Assembly: GCF_036763085.1 (NCBI RefSeq)
Contig: NZ_JBAIYU010000031.1
Location: 116,700 to 180,699, forward strand
Source: JBAIYU01 sp036763085
GTDB taxonomy: Bacteria; Bacillota; Negativicutes; DSM-1736; Dendrosporobacteraceae
DNA length: 64,000 nucleotides
Reading direction: 5' to 3'
Shown: piece by piece, positions 19,444 through 28,900 of the stretch
Numbering within the stretch: position 1 is the first letter of the stretch
Layout of the letters: every line of letters starts with the position of its first letter
The notes under the pieces: generated by a model
What the model was told of the DNA's origin: nothing
Seen by the model: the letters and a program-made list of their open reading frames with translations, nothing else
Databases searched by the model: none
Program-made: the position numbers and the translations under genes

Positions 19444-19566
19444 CTAATGGATTCCAGATAAGCGTCGAACTACTTTGATCGCCCCCTTTTTATACAATGT
19501 GACGCAGACAAGATTACCGTCAGCCTAAGCGGTCCAAAAGCGGCTACCGTATTTATGGATGCTCAC
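19444..19566 (-). pseudogene. Small ORF interrupted by an amber codon
   Basis: On the minus strand, AAAGGAGGTGA stands 5 nt before GTG 19566. The frame reads (M)SIHKYGSRFWTA, then TAG (19525-19527), then continues in frame as ADGNLVCVTLYKKG and AIKVVRRLSGIH to a stop at 19444-19446. The two halves look like one compact 40-aa protein with a single codon turned to stop. Function unknown. A stem-loop lies just upstream (19604-19647). Confidence 0.55.
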
Positions 19567-19603
19567 TAGATTCACCTCCTTTCAAGTTCAGAAATAAAAC
19601 GAA

Positions 19604-19647
19604 AGGCCAACTTCTACCGCATTTATTGTGCGGCGGAAATTGGCCTT
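19604..19647. other. Stem-loop with AAGGCCAA/TTGGCCTT arms
   Basis: Outer arms of about 9 bp and an inner CCGC/GCGG pair flank a sequence that also occurs near the RHH regulator (GCATTTATTGTGCGGC at 19619-19634). T-rich sequence follows on both strands, so it could act as a terminator in either direction. Confidence 0.45.
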
Positions 19648-19826
19648 TTGCTATCTCGACCCCCGGGGGCAAGAATACCCAGACGGACAAGTCATCAAGC
19701 ATATAGGTTCTAGGAGCTGTGATTGTAATTAGATCGATATAATTATGCATTTTTGGATTCATATTGTGTAAATGACAGATAAGGCTGCGTAATGTATTTA
19801 CGAACGGAATGAAGGGAGGTGTAGCG

Positions 19827-20024
19827 ATGAGCATGATTGATTTCGATGCGCTGAGGCATCTGCGACGGAAGCGCGGGCTGACTATTCGAAAAGTTGCTGA
19901 TTTGATCGGCAAGAACCCAGGTACGGTTTGGCGATATGAGAATGGAAAGACCCAGGTTAAAGGGGAAGTTTTATTCCGGCTAGCCGACTTATATGGGGTT
20001 GATGTTTCTGTTTTAAGAAAGTGA
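19827..20024 (+). CDS. Cro/CI-type HTH regulator
   Basis: A 65-aa single-domain HTH_3 protein: LRHLRRKRGLTIRKVADLIGKNPGTVWRYENGK, then VLFRLADLYGVDVSVL. The start ATG 19827 has GGGAGGTG upstream; the frame from 19809 would run through that site. It is the first rightward gene of the element and probably regulates the replication genes. Its stop overlaps the start region of the next frame. Confidence 0.88.
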   Translation: MSMIDFDALRHLRRKRGLTIRKVADLIGKNPGTVWRYENGKTQVKGEVLFRLADLYGVDVSVLRK

Positions 20025-20041
20025 TTAGGAGATGGTTAGAT

Positions 20042-20389
20042 ATGAGGCAATTGAGTAAGAAGGCAGAGCTACGCAAGATAGTAGAGGATTACGCGGCCAT
20101 ACGGGATGTAAATACAAAACGCGGATGGCGTCACTTAGACGCGATATTGGAGAAAGTTCACAGCCTTAATTTGGCGGAAGAATGTACGTTAAGAAATGTG
20201 ACACGTCCGCAGTTTCTCAGTGAAACTGGCATGATTGATGAAGCAATCAAACTAATGAAGGATGATTTAAATGTACTAAAGGCACGGAAGGCAAGCAAAT
20301 ATGTTCCAACACCTTTTGAACAGATGGTTAAAGCAATCTGTGAAGAAGTGAAATTGATGCCGAAGCCGACTAGAAACCTACAACTTTAG
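20042..20389 (+). CDS. Small protein of unknown function before rep
   Basis: A 115-aa charged, mostly helical protein with no motif I recognise. Segments include KKAELRKIVEDYAAIRDVNTKRGWRHLDAIL and TPFEQMVKAICEEVK. ATG 20042 follows TTAGGAGATGG; GTG 20021 overlaps the HTH gene. It sits between the HTH regulator and the HUH rep gene and is probably co-transcribed with them. Confidence 0.7.
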   Translation: MRQLSKKAELRKIVEDYAAIRDVNTKRGWRHLDAILEKVHSLNLAEECTLRNVTRPQFLSETGMIDEAIKLMKDDLNVLKARKASKYVPTPFEQMVKAICEEVKLMPKPTRNLQL

Positions 20390-20455
20390 AACAGTTTTGC
20401 GGCGTCTAATACTTGAGGATATACTACGCAGTTATAACAGTAAGGGGTCGTTTGT

Positions 20456-21331
20456 ATGAAGAAAAACCAGGTTCAGGCCACTGTTCCATTCTCAGTAGCC
20501 TGCCAAAAGCTCTATGCTGATGCAGTAGGATCAAACTTCAAAGTAGTGGTCGCTGGGCCTTATATTGAGGTACAGGTCTATGAACGCAATATTCTACACA
20601 CAGGGAAGCCCCGGCGTAGCGTAGGCAGGCAGGATAAGTGTGCATCAGACGACCCCATTGAAAGAAACAGCAACATGAAAGCATATAGAGCGCGCCGCAA
20701 AGCAAGAAAACTTGGAAGGATAATCAATGAAAATTTTACAGATGGGGATACATTCATTACGCTGACATTTCAGACTGTAAAAGAAATAGATGAGTCGTTA
20801 AAAGCATTCCGCCGATTCTTACAGGAACTTCAACGAAAAGTTCCTGGAGTAAAATACATCGCTGTAGTAGAGCCGCATCAACGAAGTGGCTATCATCTTC
20901 ATGCGATCATAAATAGACAACTTCCAAAGGATCCAGAGGAAGCGGCTCCTTTCATCAAGGAAGGTGTGATCAAAAGCAAAAAAGGATGTCTGTCAGCTTT
21001 ATGGCCGCATGGTTTTATTCATGTTAAGATTCTTGACACAGAGTATGGAAATTTAGGTCACAACTTAGCAAACTACATTACTAAGGCAACAGATGATCCA
21101 AGAATGCATGAGAAACACAAAGTATATCGATCAGATAATCTAAAAGCGTATACAACAATGTGCGATTGCGACGGCATTAGCTTTCTTCAAAGGGAAGTCG
21201 TTGATAAGGGACTGACAGAAATATATAGCTATACTCAGGATAAAGTGGATTATGTTGGATCATACCATTACTTTGCATTCAATCGCTTGGAGGCACATAC
21301 CTCGCAATCTAGTTCACGCTTGGTCTCTTGA
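20456..21331 (+). CDS. HUH-type rolling-circle replication initiator
   Basis: A 291-aa Rep protein. The three HUH motifs are in order: motif 1 FITLTF (about residue 98), metal-binding motif 2 GYHLHAIIN (His-Leu-His, about 145), and motif 3 NLANYITKAT with catalytic Tyr and Lys (about 200). It resembles the single-tyrosine REP_ORF2/G2P group of Firmicutes plasmids and phages. It should nick a double-strand origin to copy the excised circle. Tandem 21-bp repeats lie 120 nt downstream. A relaxase role in mobilisation is an alternative. Confidence 0.85.
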   Translation: MKKNQVQATVPFSVACQKLYADAVGSNFKVVVAGPYIEVQVYERNILHTGKPRRSVGRQDKCASDDPIERNSNMKAYRARRKARKLGRIINENFTDGDTFITLTFQTVKEIDESLKAFRRFLQELQRKVPGVKYIAVVEPHQRSGYHLHAIINRQLPKDPEEAAPFIKEGVIKSKKGCLSALWPHGFIHVKILDTEYGNLGHNLANYITKATDDPRMHEKHKVYRSDNLKAYTTMCDCDGISFLQREVVDKGLTEIYSYTQDKVDYVGSYHYFAFNRLEAHTSQSSSRLVS

Positions 21332-21394
21332 AATATTACCACGTATAGCAGTTAATGTAGTTTAGCATTCGGGCTATGCGTGAATCTATATGGA

Positions 21395-21432
21395 AAACAG
21401 CCTGCCCTATATGGGTAGGCTGTTTGTGCTTT
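21395..21432 (+). terminator. Terminator after rep
   Basis: A 13-nt arm (21395-21407) pairs with 21413-21425 apart from one mismatch, over a 5-nt loop, followed by a TTT-rich tail. Confidence 0.75.
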
Positions 21433-21448
21433 TAAGAGAAATTGGAAT

Positions 21449-21490
21449 CATTCAATCAATAACTCATGCCATTCAATCAATAACTCATGC
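21449..21490. repeat. Two perfect tandem 21-bp repeats
   Basis: The unit at 21449-21469 is repeated exactly at 21470-21490, downstream of the HUH rep gene. Further on, CTTCCTCC and GGAGGAAG form an inverted pair around 21510-21570. This could be the origin region (iterons plus nick-site hairpin). Confidence 0.6.
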
Positions 21491-21726
21491 AGCGGAAGGA
21501 TTATGCGCTTCCTCCGACTAATCTGCAAGATCGCAAAAAACACCAGGTATTCCGGTGGAGGAAGGCCTAAGCTGGCTGTTTCGTAAAAACGGCGCAAAAC
21601 GTGGATATTAAGTGTGAGGCAGAAAATGTTAACCCCTGCATCCAGCATGGATACAGGGGTTTTGGGTGTTATGGAGAAGGATCTGCATTTGGTAGCTTGT
21701 TTTAAGTGGCTAAATAAGCGGTAATA
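21491..21726. other. Region with inverted repeats after rep
   Basis: No convincing gene is present. A GC-containing hairpin (about 21631-21643 with 21649-21661) followed by TTTT ends the region and may terminate rightward or leftward transcripts. A 66-codon minus frame here is made largely by the tandem repeat and was not accepted. Confidence 0.45.
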
Positions 21727-22218
21727 TCATTTATTTCGGCCTTTGTCAGCGAGAAACAGTTCAATAGCCTCTCTAATTGCTTGTGATCTTTGGATATTAC
21801 TTATGCGACAATAATTGTCCAATTGATTAGTTGTTGCCGTGTCCAGACGGAAATCGATCTTCTTATCGGCGGAGTTAGGTTTCGGTGGGCGTCCTCTATC
21901 GGGAATAACAACAGAAAACGTATCGTTATCAGGATTATATGCGACATGCAGATATTTTCGCTTGCGATAGTATTCTTGATGTGTGCTTATGAATCTTGCC
22001 CAGATTGCCACATACTTTGCCTTCGTGTCCTCAAAACGCTCCGGTAATATGCGACCCCGTTCCTTTTCGCCAAATTCTTTAATAAATTGAGTAGCTATCT
22101 TAAATGTTTCTTTCGTCAGCGGCTGCGCTGGTTCGTTTGTCGGTGGCTGCAGAGTAACAACTAAGTCGTGCTTTAACGAAAATAAGTCGTAAGGGCCGAA
22201 ACATATTCTTTGGTGCAA
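21727..22218 (-). CDS. Ribbon-helix-helix regulator with a novel N-terminal part
   Basis: The last ~45 residues form a CopG/RHH domain: KKIDFRLDTATTNQLDNYCRISNIQRSQAIREAIELFLADK. The first ~110 residues match nothing I know. TTG 22218 is preferred because GGAGGTT lies 6 nt upstream (163 aa); the frame remains open to 22254. A good promoter lies upstream, TTGACA (22288-22283) - N17 - TATTCT on the minus strand. A 16-mer shared with 19619 lies between promoter and start. This suggests an autoregulated repressor of the element. Confidence 0.75.
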   Translation of the reverse strand: MHQRICFGPYDLFSLKHDLVVTLQPPTNEPAQPLTKETFKIATQFIKEFGEKERGRILPERFEDTKAKYVAIWARFISTHQEYYRKRKYLHVAYNPDNDTFSVVIPDRGRPPKPNSADKKIDFRLDTATTNQLDNYCRISNIQRSQAIREAIELFLADKGRNK

Positions 22219-22707
22219 TACGGTAACCTCCATGGGGCATTTGTTGTGCGGCAATTATAGAATAAGTGTGATTTGGAATTGTGTCAAGGTTACTTTACCT
22301 CTCAGACATGCCCATCAGTGAGTAGGACTGGTCAGTTAAGAACGGTAGATACAACGGTTCTCGTATATCCTTGCTCAGCGAGAACGGCAAAAAGATACAG
22401 GAGAACCGTCCTACTGTATTATGCTTAAAATCGCTAAGTAGTAGGGTTCCATCACTTTTGAATGAGATAGATGTCCCCGAAGGGGCTTGAGAAATTCCAA
22501 TCAACAGTTTTGCCGCTACTTGAAGCCTCATGCTAGATAGTAGGGAGCTATGGTACTTGGAGTATAAAGGACGGGTGAAGCGGTAGCTTCTTACTTGGTT
22601 CTTACTTATTTGCTGGGCAGGGAAACCGCATGTGGTGTAGAAATCATACCTTGTTCAGAAAATGTTTATTGGCACCGTACGGCAGAAGATATAACTAAGG
22701 AGAGTAA
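22219..22707. other. Intergenic region between the RHH gene and hsdM
   Basis: The first 70 bases carry the RHH promoter and operator-like repeat. The rest holds several short hairpins (for example CCCC-gaa-GGGG near 22475) and no gene I can support. It must also contain the hsd promoter, which I could not fix. Confidence 0.4.
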
Positions 22708-24639
22708 TTGATCGTGGAAATGAAACAGCAAAACTTAGCAGATTTTATTTGGAATGTGGCTGACTTACTCAGGGGTGACTTTAAACAGTCCGAATTCGGC
22801 CGAATCATTTTGCCATTCACAGTGTTGCGCCGCTTGGAATGCGTGCTTGAGCCAACTCGGGATGCAGTGCTTGAACAATATGAGATGATGAAAGACAGTG
22901 GCATTGACTTTGAATTAATTTTACCAGGTGCGGCACAGGCGACTTTTTACAATATATCTCGCTTCTCGTTGGCTACAGTCGGCGCAACCAGCACCAGAGC
23001 TAATCTCGAAGATTATATAGCCAAGTTCTCGCCCAACGCAAGACAGGTATTTGAGCATTTTGCATTTGACGGCTGGCTGGCCAAGCTAGAGACAGCTAAC
23101 CTTCTATACCTGGTAACCCAGAAATTCGCCTCCATAGACCTCCATCCCGATACCATAAGTAACGCCGAAATGGGCTTGGTCTTTGAGCATTTAATTCGCA
23201 AATTTGCTGAGTCGGCTAATGATACGGCAGGAGAATTTTTTACGCCTCGTGATGTGGTACGGTTGGCTACAACCCTGGTTTTCGCCCCTGACCATGAGGC
23301 ATTGAACGGCGAAGGTGTAGTGCGTACGGTGTATGACTGTGCTGCCGGAACAGGCGGCTTTTTGTCATCAGCTATCGAGCAAGTGGCAGAGTGGAATGGA
23401 AATGCTCGGATGGTGCCCTATGCCCAGGAATTGAATCCCGAGACGTACGCTATCTCGGTGGCGGACAAGCTAATCAAGGGATATGACACCCTAAATATTA
23501 AGCTGGGCAATACACTATCCAATGATCTGCTGCCGGGCGAGCGGTTTGACTACTGCCTGGCCAATCCCCCTTTTGGCGTGAAATGGGAAAAGGTACAAAA
23601 GGAAGTGCAGAACGAGCAGAAACAGCTTGGCTATGCCGGACGTTTCGGTCCGGGTCTGCCGCGTGTAGGCGATGGCTCCCTCTTGTTTTTAATGCATCTC
23701 TTATCAAAGCGAAAGCCGTTAGAGCAGGGGGGGAGCCGCATCGGCATTGTCCTTTCAGGCTCGCCATTGTTTAACGGCGGGGCTGGCTCAGGAGAATCGG
23801 AAATCCGGCGCTGGATATTGGAGCAGGACTGGTTGGAAGCCATTGTAGCTCTGCCGACAGACTTGTTCTATAACACCGGTATCGGCACTTATATTTGGAT
23901 TCTTTCTAACCATAAGGAGCCTCAGCGCAAGGGCCTGGTGCAGCTTATTGATGCCACCGCCCTTTATTCACCCATGCGCAAGTCTCTCGGCAGTAAGCGG
24001 AAATTCCTGTCTGACGAGCAGATTGCAGAGATTGCCCGTCACCATGAAGTATTTGAGAATACTTCTACTAGCAAAACCTTCGCTACGACCGATTTTGGCT
24101 ACCGCCGAATTACGGTAGAGCGGCCGCTGCGGTTACGTTTTTCTGTAACGCCAGAGCGCTTAACAGCTTACCGGGATACTAAAGGCAGTGATCAGGCTGA
24201 CTCTTTTGCGGCTGTTCAGGGCTCTTATGATGACGTGAAAAACTTCTTAGCGGCAGCTAAAGTGAAAAAGCTGAGTAAAGCAGCCCATAAAGCGGTGCTG
24301 GCTTGTTTTGGCGAAAAGTGTATTGATGCACAGCCAGCAGTTGATATTGATGGATCGGTCATGGCTGATACGGACCTACGGGAATATGAGAATGTACCGC
24401 TAAGCGAAGATATTCGCGACTACTTTGCTAGAGAAGTGCTGCCTCATGTGCCTGACGCCTGGATTAACGAAAGCAAAAAGGACGAAAAAGACGGTCTGGT
24501 CGGCATTGTGGGCTATGAAATTAACTTCAACCGCTATTTCTACCAATACCAGTTGACGCGCGGCCTAGAGGAAATTGATAGCGAGCTAAAACAGGTAGAG
24601 GACGAGATTGCAGCGCTTTTGAATGAGGTGACGGCATGA
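22708..24639 (+). CDS. hsdM: Type I restriction-modification DNA methyltransferase subunit
   Basis: N6-adenine methyltransferase of 643 aa. The N-terminal HsdM_N region (LADFIWNVADLLRGDFKQSEFG) is followed by the SAM motif DCAAGTGGFLSSA (about 209-221) and the catalytic LANPPFG (about 285). A long C-terminal part ends in a coiled stretch. It starts at TTG 22708 behind AAGGAG; GTG 22714 is possible. It overlaps hsdS by 4 nt. Two copies with HsdS form the modification enzyme. G+C content is well above the surrounding chromosome. Confidence 0.96.
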   Translation: MIVEMKQQNLADFIWNVADLLRGDFKQSEFGRIILPFTVLRRLECVLEPTRDAVLEQYEMMKDSGIDFELILPGAAQATFYNISRFSLATVGATSTRANLEDYIAKFSPNARQVFEHFAFDGWLAKLETANLLYLVTQKFASIDLHPDTISNAEMGLVFEHLIRKFAESANDTAGEFFTPRDVVRLATTLVFAPDHEALNGEGVVRTVYDCAAGTGGFLSSAIEQVAEWNGNARMVPYAQELNPETYAISVADKLIKGYDTLNIKLGNTLSNDLLPGERFDYCLANPPFGVKWEKVQKEVQNEQKQLGYAGRFGPGLPRVGDGSLLFLMHLLSKRKPLEQGGSRIGIVLSGSPLFNGGAGSGESEIRRWILEQDWLEAIVALPTDLFYNTGIGTYIWILSNHKEPQRKGLVQLIDATALYSPMRKSLGSKRKFLSDEQIAEIARHHEVFENTSTSKTFATTDFGYRRITVERPLRLRFSVTPERLTAYRDTKGSDQADSFAAVQGSYDDVKNFLAAAKVKKLSKAAHKAVLACFGEKCIDAQPAVDIDGSVMADTDLREYENVPLSEDIRDYFAREVLPHVPDAWINESKKDEKDGLVGIVGYEINFNRYFYQYQLTRGLEEIDSELKQVEDEIAALLNEVTA

Positions 24640-25931
24640 GACTGTACAAGCCCTATCCAACGTATATGGATTCGGGGGTAGCATGGTTGGGAATGGTGCC
24701 GGAACATTGGTCAATAATCAGGCTAAGATACCTTTTGGCAGAGAAGAAGAGAAAAGTCACGCCATTTCTTCCATGTGGTGCTATTAGTTTTGGAAATGTT
24801 GTATATAAGGATAGCGAAAGTATACCAACAGAGACCAGAGCAACCTACCAGGAAGTTCTTCGCGGCGAGTTTTTAATTAATCCAATCAATTTAAATTACG
24901 ATTTAAAAAGTCTCCGAACAGGACTTTCTGAAATAGATGTTTGTGTTAGTCCTGCATACATCGTTTTAAATACTATAACAGATTCAGACAAGCGTTTTCT
25001 GAAATATTTGCTCTTCTGTTTTGATATTTTACATATGAAAACTCTTGGAGCAGGAGTCAGACAAACTATCACATTTGAGGAAATTGGTGGATGTTATATT
25101 TGTCTGCCTTCATTGAGTGAGCAACAAATCATAGCGAATATCCTTGACCGTGAGACCGCCCGTATAGACACACTTATCGAAAAGAAAGCTCGCTTTATTG
25201 AACTACTGCGCGAAAAACGACAGACGTTGATTACTCAAGCAGTTACGAAGGGGCTTGACTCTAATGCTAAGATGAAAGATTCCGGTGTAGATCGGTTAGG
25301 GCAGGTGCCTGAGCATTGGGCAGTTACTAGATTAAAATTTGTTGCTTATAAAATCATTGATTGTCCGCATGAAACTCCTGTTTACTCAGATGAAGGAGAT
25401 TTTCCGGTGATAAGAACTGCGGATATAGGATGCGGAACAATCGATTTTTCTCGGATGAAGCTTGTCAACAATGATGAATACGAGAAAAGGATAAGAAGGT
25501 GTAGTTTAGAATCCGGAGATATTGTATATAGTCGTGAAGGGGAAAGATGGGGTTTTGCCGCTTTAATCCCACCTGATATAAAGGCGTGTCTGGGACAACG
25601 AATGATGCAGTTCCGCTGCGATAAAGATATAGTCCCTGATTATTTGATGTGGCACCTTAATTCAGATGCTGTCTATAACCAAGGAAAAGTTGATATAGTT
25701 GAAACAACATCACCGCACGTCAATGTTGAAACGGTACGTAATTACTTTCTTTGTTTGCCGCCGCTTTTAGAACAGAAGGCAATAGTCGAGTATATTAATT
25801 CCAAGATAAGAGATATCGATAACATTCAATATAAAATCGCCAAATCTATCGATCTCCTCAAAGAACGCCGCATAGCCCTCATTACTGCCGCCGTTACTGG
25901 TCAAATCGATTTAAGGGAGGCTGCCCCATGA
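24636..25931 (+). CDS. hsdS: Type I restriction-modification specificity subunit
   Basis: A 431-aa protein with the typical two target-recognition domains separated by a conserved helix. Each half opens with a similar phrase (YMDSGVAWLGMVPEHW and MKDSGVDRLGQVPEHW) and closes with LPSLSEQQIIANILDRET or LPPLLEQKAIVEYINSK, followed by a helix ending LREKRQTLITQAVTKG or LKERRIALITAAVTGQ. The repeats define a bipartite DNA target that cannot be predicted here. It overlaps hsdM and hsdR by 4 nt each. Confidence 0.95.
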   Translation: MRLYKPYPTYMDSGVAWLGMVPEHWSIIRLRYLLAEKKRKVTPFLPCGAISFGNVVYKDSESIPTETRATYQEVLRGEFLINPINLNYDLKSLRTGLSEIDVCVSPAYIVLNTITDSDKRFLKYLLFCFDILHMKTLGAGVRQTITFEEIGGCYICLPSLSEQQIIANILDRETARIDTLIEKKARFIELLREKRQTLITQAVTKGLDSNAKMKDSGVDRLGQVPEHWAVTRLKFVAYKIIDCPHETPVYSDEGDFPVIRTADIGCGTIDFSRMKLVNNDEYEKRIRRCSLESGDIVYSREGERWGFAALIPPDIKACLGQRMMQFRCDKDIVPDYLMWHLNSDAVYNQGKVDIVETTSPHVNVETVRNYFLCLPPLLEQKAIVEYINSKIRDIDNIQYKIAKSIDLLKERRIALITAAVTGQIDLREAAP

Positions 25932-28900
25932 GCCAAATCCACCATGAATGTGAACTGGAACGGTATATCGTTAACCAACTGCAAGCAGCGGGCTGGTTGG
26001 TAGGTCGATCGAGCGGCTACGACCAAGCCTCAGGGTTGTACTCAGAAGACGTTATCGGCTGGTTACAGGACAGCCAGGCCGAAACCTGGGACAAGCTAGA
26101 GCGGATAAATGGCTCTTGCACGGTTAAAGCGGTACTGGAGCGCCTCGTGAAAACGTTGGAGAGCAAGGAGGGTGGCACCGTCAATGTGCTGCGTAGGGGT
26201 TTTTCTATTGCTGGCGGCGGCAATTTGTCCATGAGCCAGGCAAAGCCCGAAGACGAGCGCAACGAGACAGTTATCCACCGCTATGCCGCCAACCGATTAA
26301 GGGTAGTTCCGCAATTGCGCTATTCGCTGGACAAGGCTGATGAAATCGATTTGGTCTTATTCATTAACGGTATCCCGGTTGCAACGGTGGAACTCAAGAC
26401 TGACTTTACCCAGTCGGTGGAAGCGGCCATGCACCAGTATCGCCAGGACCGGCAGCCAAAGAATGAGAAAACCGGACGGGAGGAGCCACTTTTAACCTTT
26501 AAGCGGGGTGCAGTAGTACATTTCGCTATGAGCGACAGCGATATCCGAATGACTACTAAACTCGCTGGTGATTCAACCTTTTTCCTGCCTTTCAATCGCG
26601 GAAATGATGGAGCTAAGGGCAATCCTCCGGGTGAGAACGGCGAGTATCCGGTGAGCTATTTCTGGCAGAGGGTTCTGCAAAGGGACCATTGGCTACGAGT
26701 CTTCCACCGCTTCGTATTGCTCGAGAAAAAGGAAGCCCAAGATATAAGTGGCAAATCCTACTTCAAAGAGAACTTGATTTTTCCTCGATTTCACCAATGG
26801 GAATGTGTCGCCAAAGTCATCGACGCCGTCAGGCAAGAAGGGACTGGTCAGCCCTATCTGATTCAGCACAGCGCTGGCTCTGGTAAGACGAATACTATAT
26901 CTTGGACGGCTCATGAATTGATTCGCGTGCGCCAGCCTGACGGTGAGCCATATTTTCACAGCGTTATCGTCGTGACCGACCGGACCGTGTTAGACAAGCA
27001 ACTGCAGGATGCCATTGCCCAGATCGAGCATCAGACCGGCGTAGTACGAGCTATTGACCGGGAAGCCTCCAACTCGCCGAAGAGTCAGCAATTGGCTAAA
27101 GCTATGCTGGAAGGAACACCGATTATTATTTGCACCTTGCAGACCTTCCCCCATGCGCAAAAGCTGATTCTTCATGAGAAGAGCCTCCGTGACCGCCGTT
27201 TCGCTGTTATCATCGACGAAGCCCACAGCAGCACCGGCGGCAGTACAGCTGATGATTTGCGTTATGTATTAACTGGCCAGAGCGAAGAGGAATGGGAAAA
27301 ACTGAGTAAAGATGAGAGGCTGTCAGTATGGCAATCTTCCCGCCAGCGGCCAGGCAATGCCAGCTATTTTGCCTTTACGGCAACACCTAAACATTCAACT
27401 ATTAGCTTGTTTGGTCGTCCCCGTAATCCGGCCCAGTTAGTAAGCAAAGACAATCCGCCGGCACCTTTTCACCTCTATTCCATGCAGCAGGCAATTGAGG
27501 AAGGCTTCATCCTGGATGTGCTGAAAAACTATACCAGTTATAAGGTTGCCTTTCGTATTGGCGAGCAGTTTAATAAAAGTGCTGATAAGCGGGTTGATGA
27601 AAAGAGTGGAAAAAGGGCTTTGGCTAAGTGGCTATCCCTGCATCCAACCAACGTAGCGCAAAAGGTAGAACTAATCATTGAGCACTTTCGGCAGAATGTA
27701 GCTCATTTGCTTGGCGGCCAGGCTAAAGCCATGGTAGTGACTTCATCACGGGCGGCGGCAGTCAAGTATCATTTAGCTTTAGAGCGGTACTGCCAACAGC
27801 AAGGCTACAAAAACATCCAAGCGATGGTGGCCTTCTCCGGCGATGTGCCAAACAAAGAAGTACAAGACGAGTCCTTTCCAGAAGACTATCAGTTTAACGA
27901 GAGCAACAGCAATCCCGGCCTTAATGGGAGGGATATGCGCAAAATGTTTGACCATCCAGAATATAGGGTAATGATTGTAGCCAACAAGTTTCAGACTGGT
28001 TTTGACCAGCCCAAGCTGGTGGCTATGTACCTAGATAAAAAGATATCCGGGGTGGAAGCGGTACAGACGCTGTCACGACTGAACCGTACTTACCCCGGAA
28101 AAGATAAGACCTACGTTATTGATTTCGCTAATGATCCCGAAGAAATTTTGTCTGCCTTTCGGACATTTTATCGTGATGCAAAAGTTGCCGATATCCAAGA
28201 CCCCAATGTAGTGTATGACCTGAAGGCTAGGCTAGATGCATCGCTGATGTATGATGCTGTGGAAGTAGTTGCTTTCGGTGACGCTATCGTTGACAAAAAT
28301 GTGACTCACCAGAAGTTATTCTCCTTGACTCAGCCGGCAACGGACCGTTATAACGTTAAAATGAAAGCACTCAACGATGCGATTGATCAGTGGGAGCGAG
28401 TATGGGAGAAGGCAAATGAAAAAAGCGATAAAACTGGCAAGGAAAATGCCGAATTGCATCGATCCGAGCTATGCACAGAACGAGATGAACTCTTGATCTT
28501 CAGTGAAGGATTATCAAAGTTTGTCCGCACTTATGAATATGTAGCACAATTAGTTGACTTCGGTGATCCAAACCTAGAGGCTTTCGCAAACTACGCAAGG
28601 CTCCTGCGCAAGCGATTACGAGGTATTGGCCCTGAACAAGTCGATTTGGCTGATCTAAAACTTTCCCATTATCGTATCAACCAGGGCGGTGAATTATCAG
28701 GAGTCAATGGTACGAAAGAAACACCGGAGTTGTATGGCATTACGGATAATGGACAACGCGAGGCGCGAGATCGTCAGAAAAAGTATCTGTCAGAGCTTAT
28801 AGCTAGGCTGAATGCTGCCTTTGGTAAGGATATCAGTGACAAAGACCAAGTAGCCTTTGCCGTTCATGTTTCTGAGAAACTGCGCGAGGATTTGCTAGTA

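Noticed and set aside
19553..19912. Minus-strand frame of 119 codons opposite the HTH regulator
   Set aside because: Runs through a hairpin and antisense to a well-supported HTH gene; composition unlike a protein.
21449..21490. CRISPR-like repeat
   Set aside because: Only two directly abutting copies with no spacer.
21448..21648. Minus-strand frame of 66 codons ending in a repeated peptide
   Set aside because: Its end is just the tandem DNA repeat and its start lies in a hairpin; no family similarity.
22295..22531. Minus-strand frame of 78 codons before hsdM
   Set aside because: No ribosome site or recognisable motif; might be decayed sequence, but not supportable.
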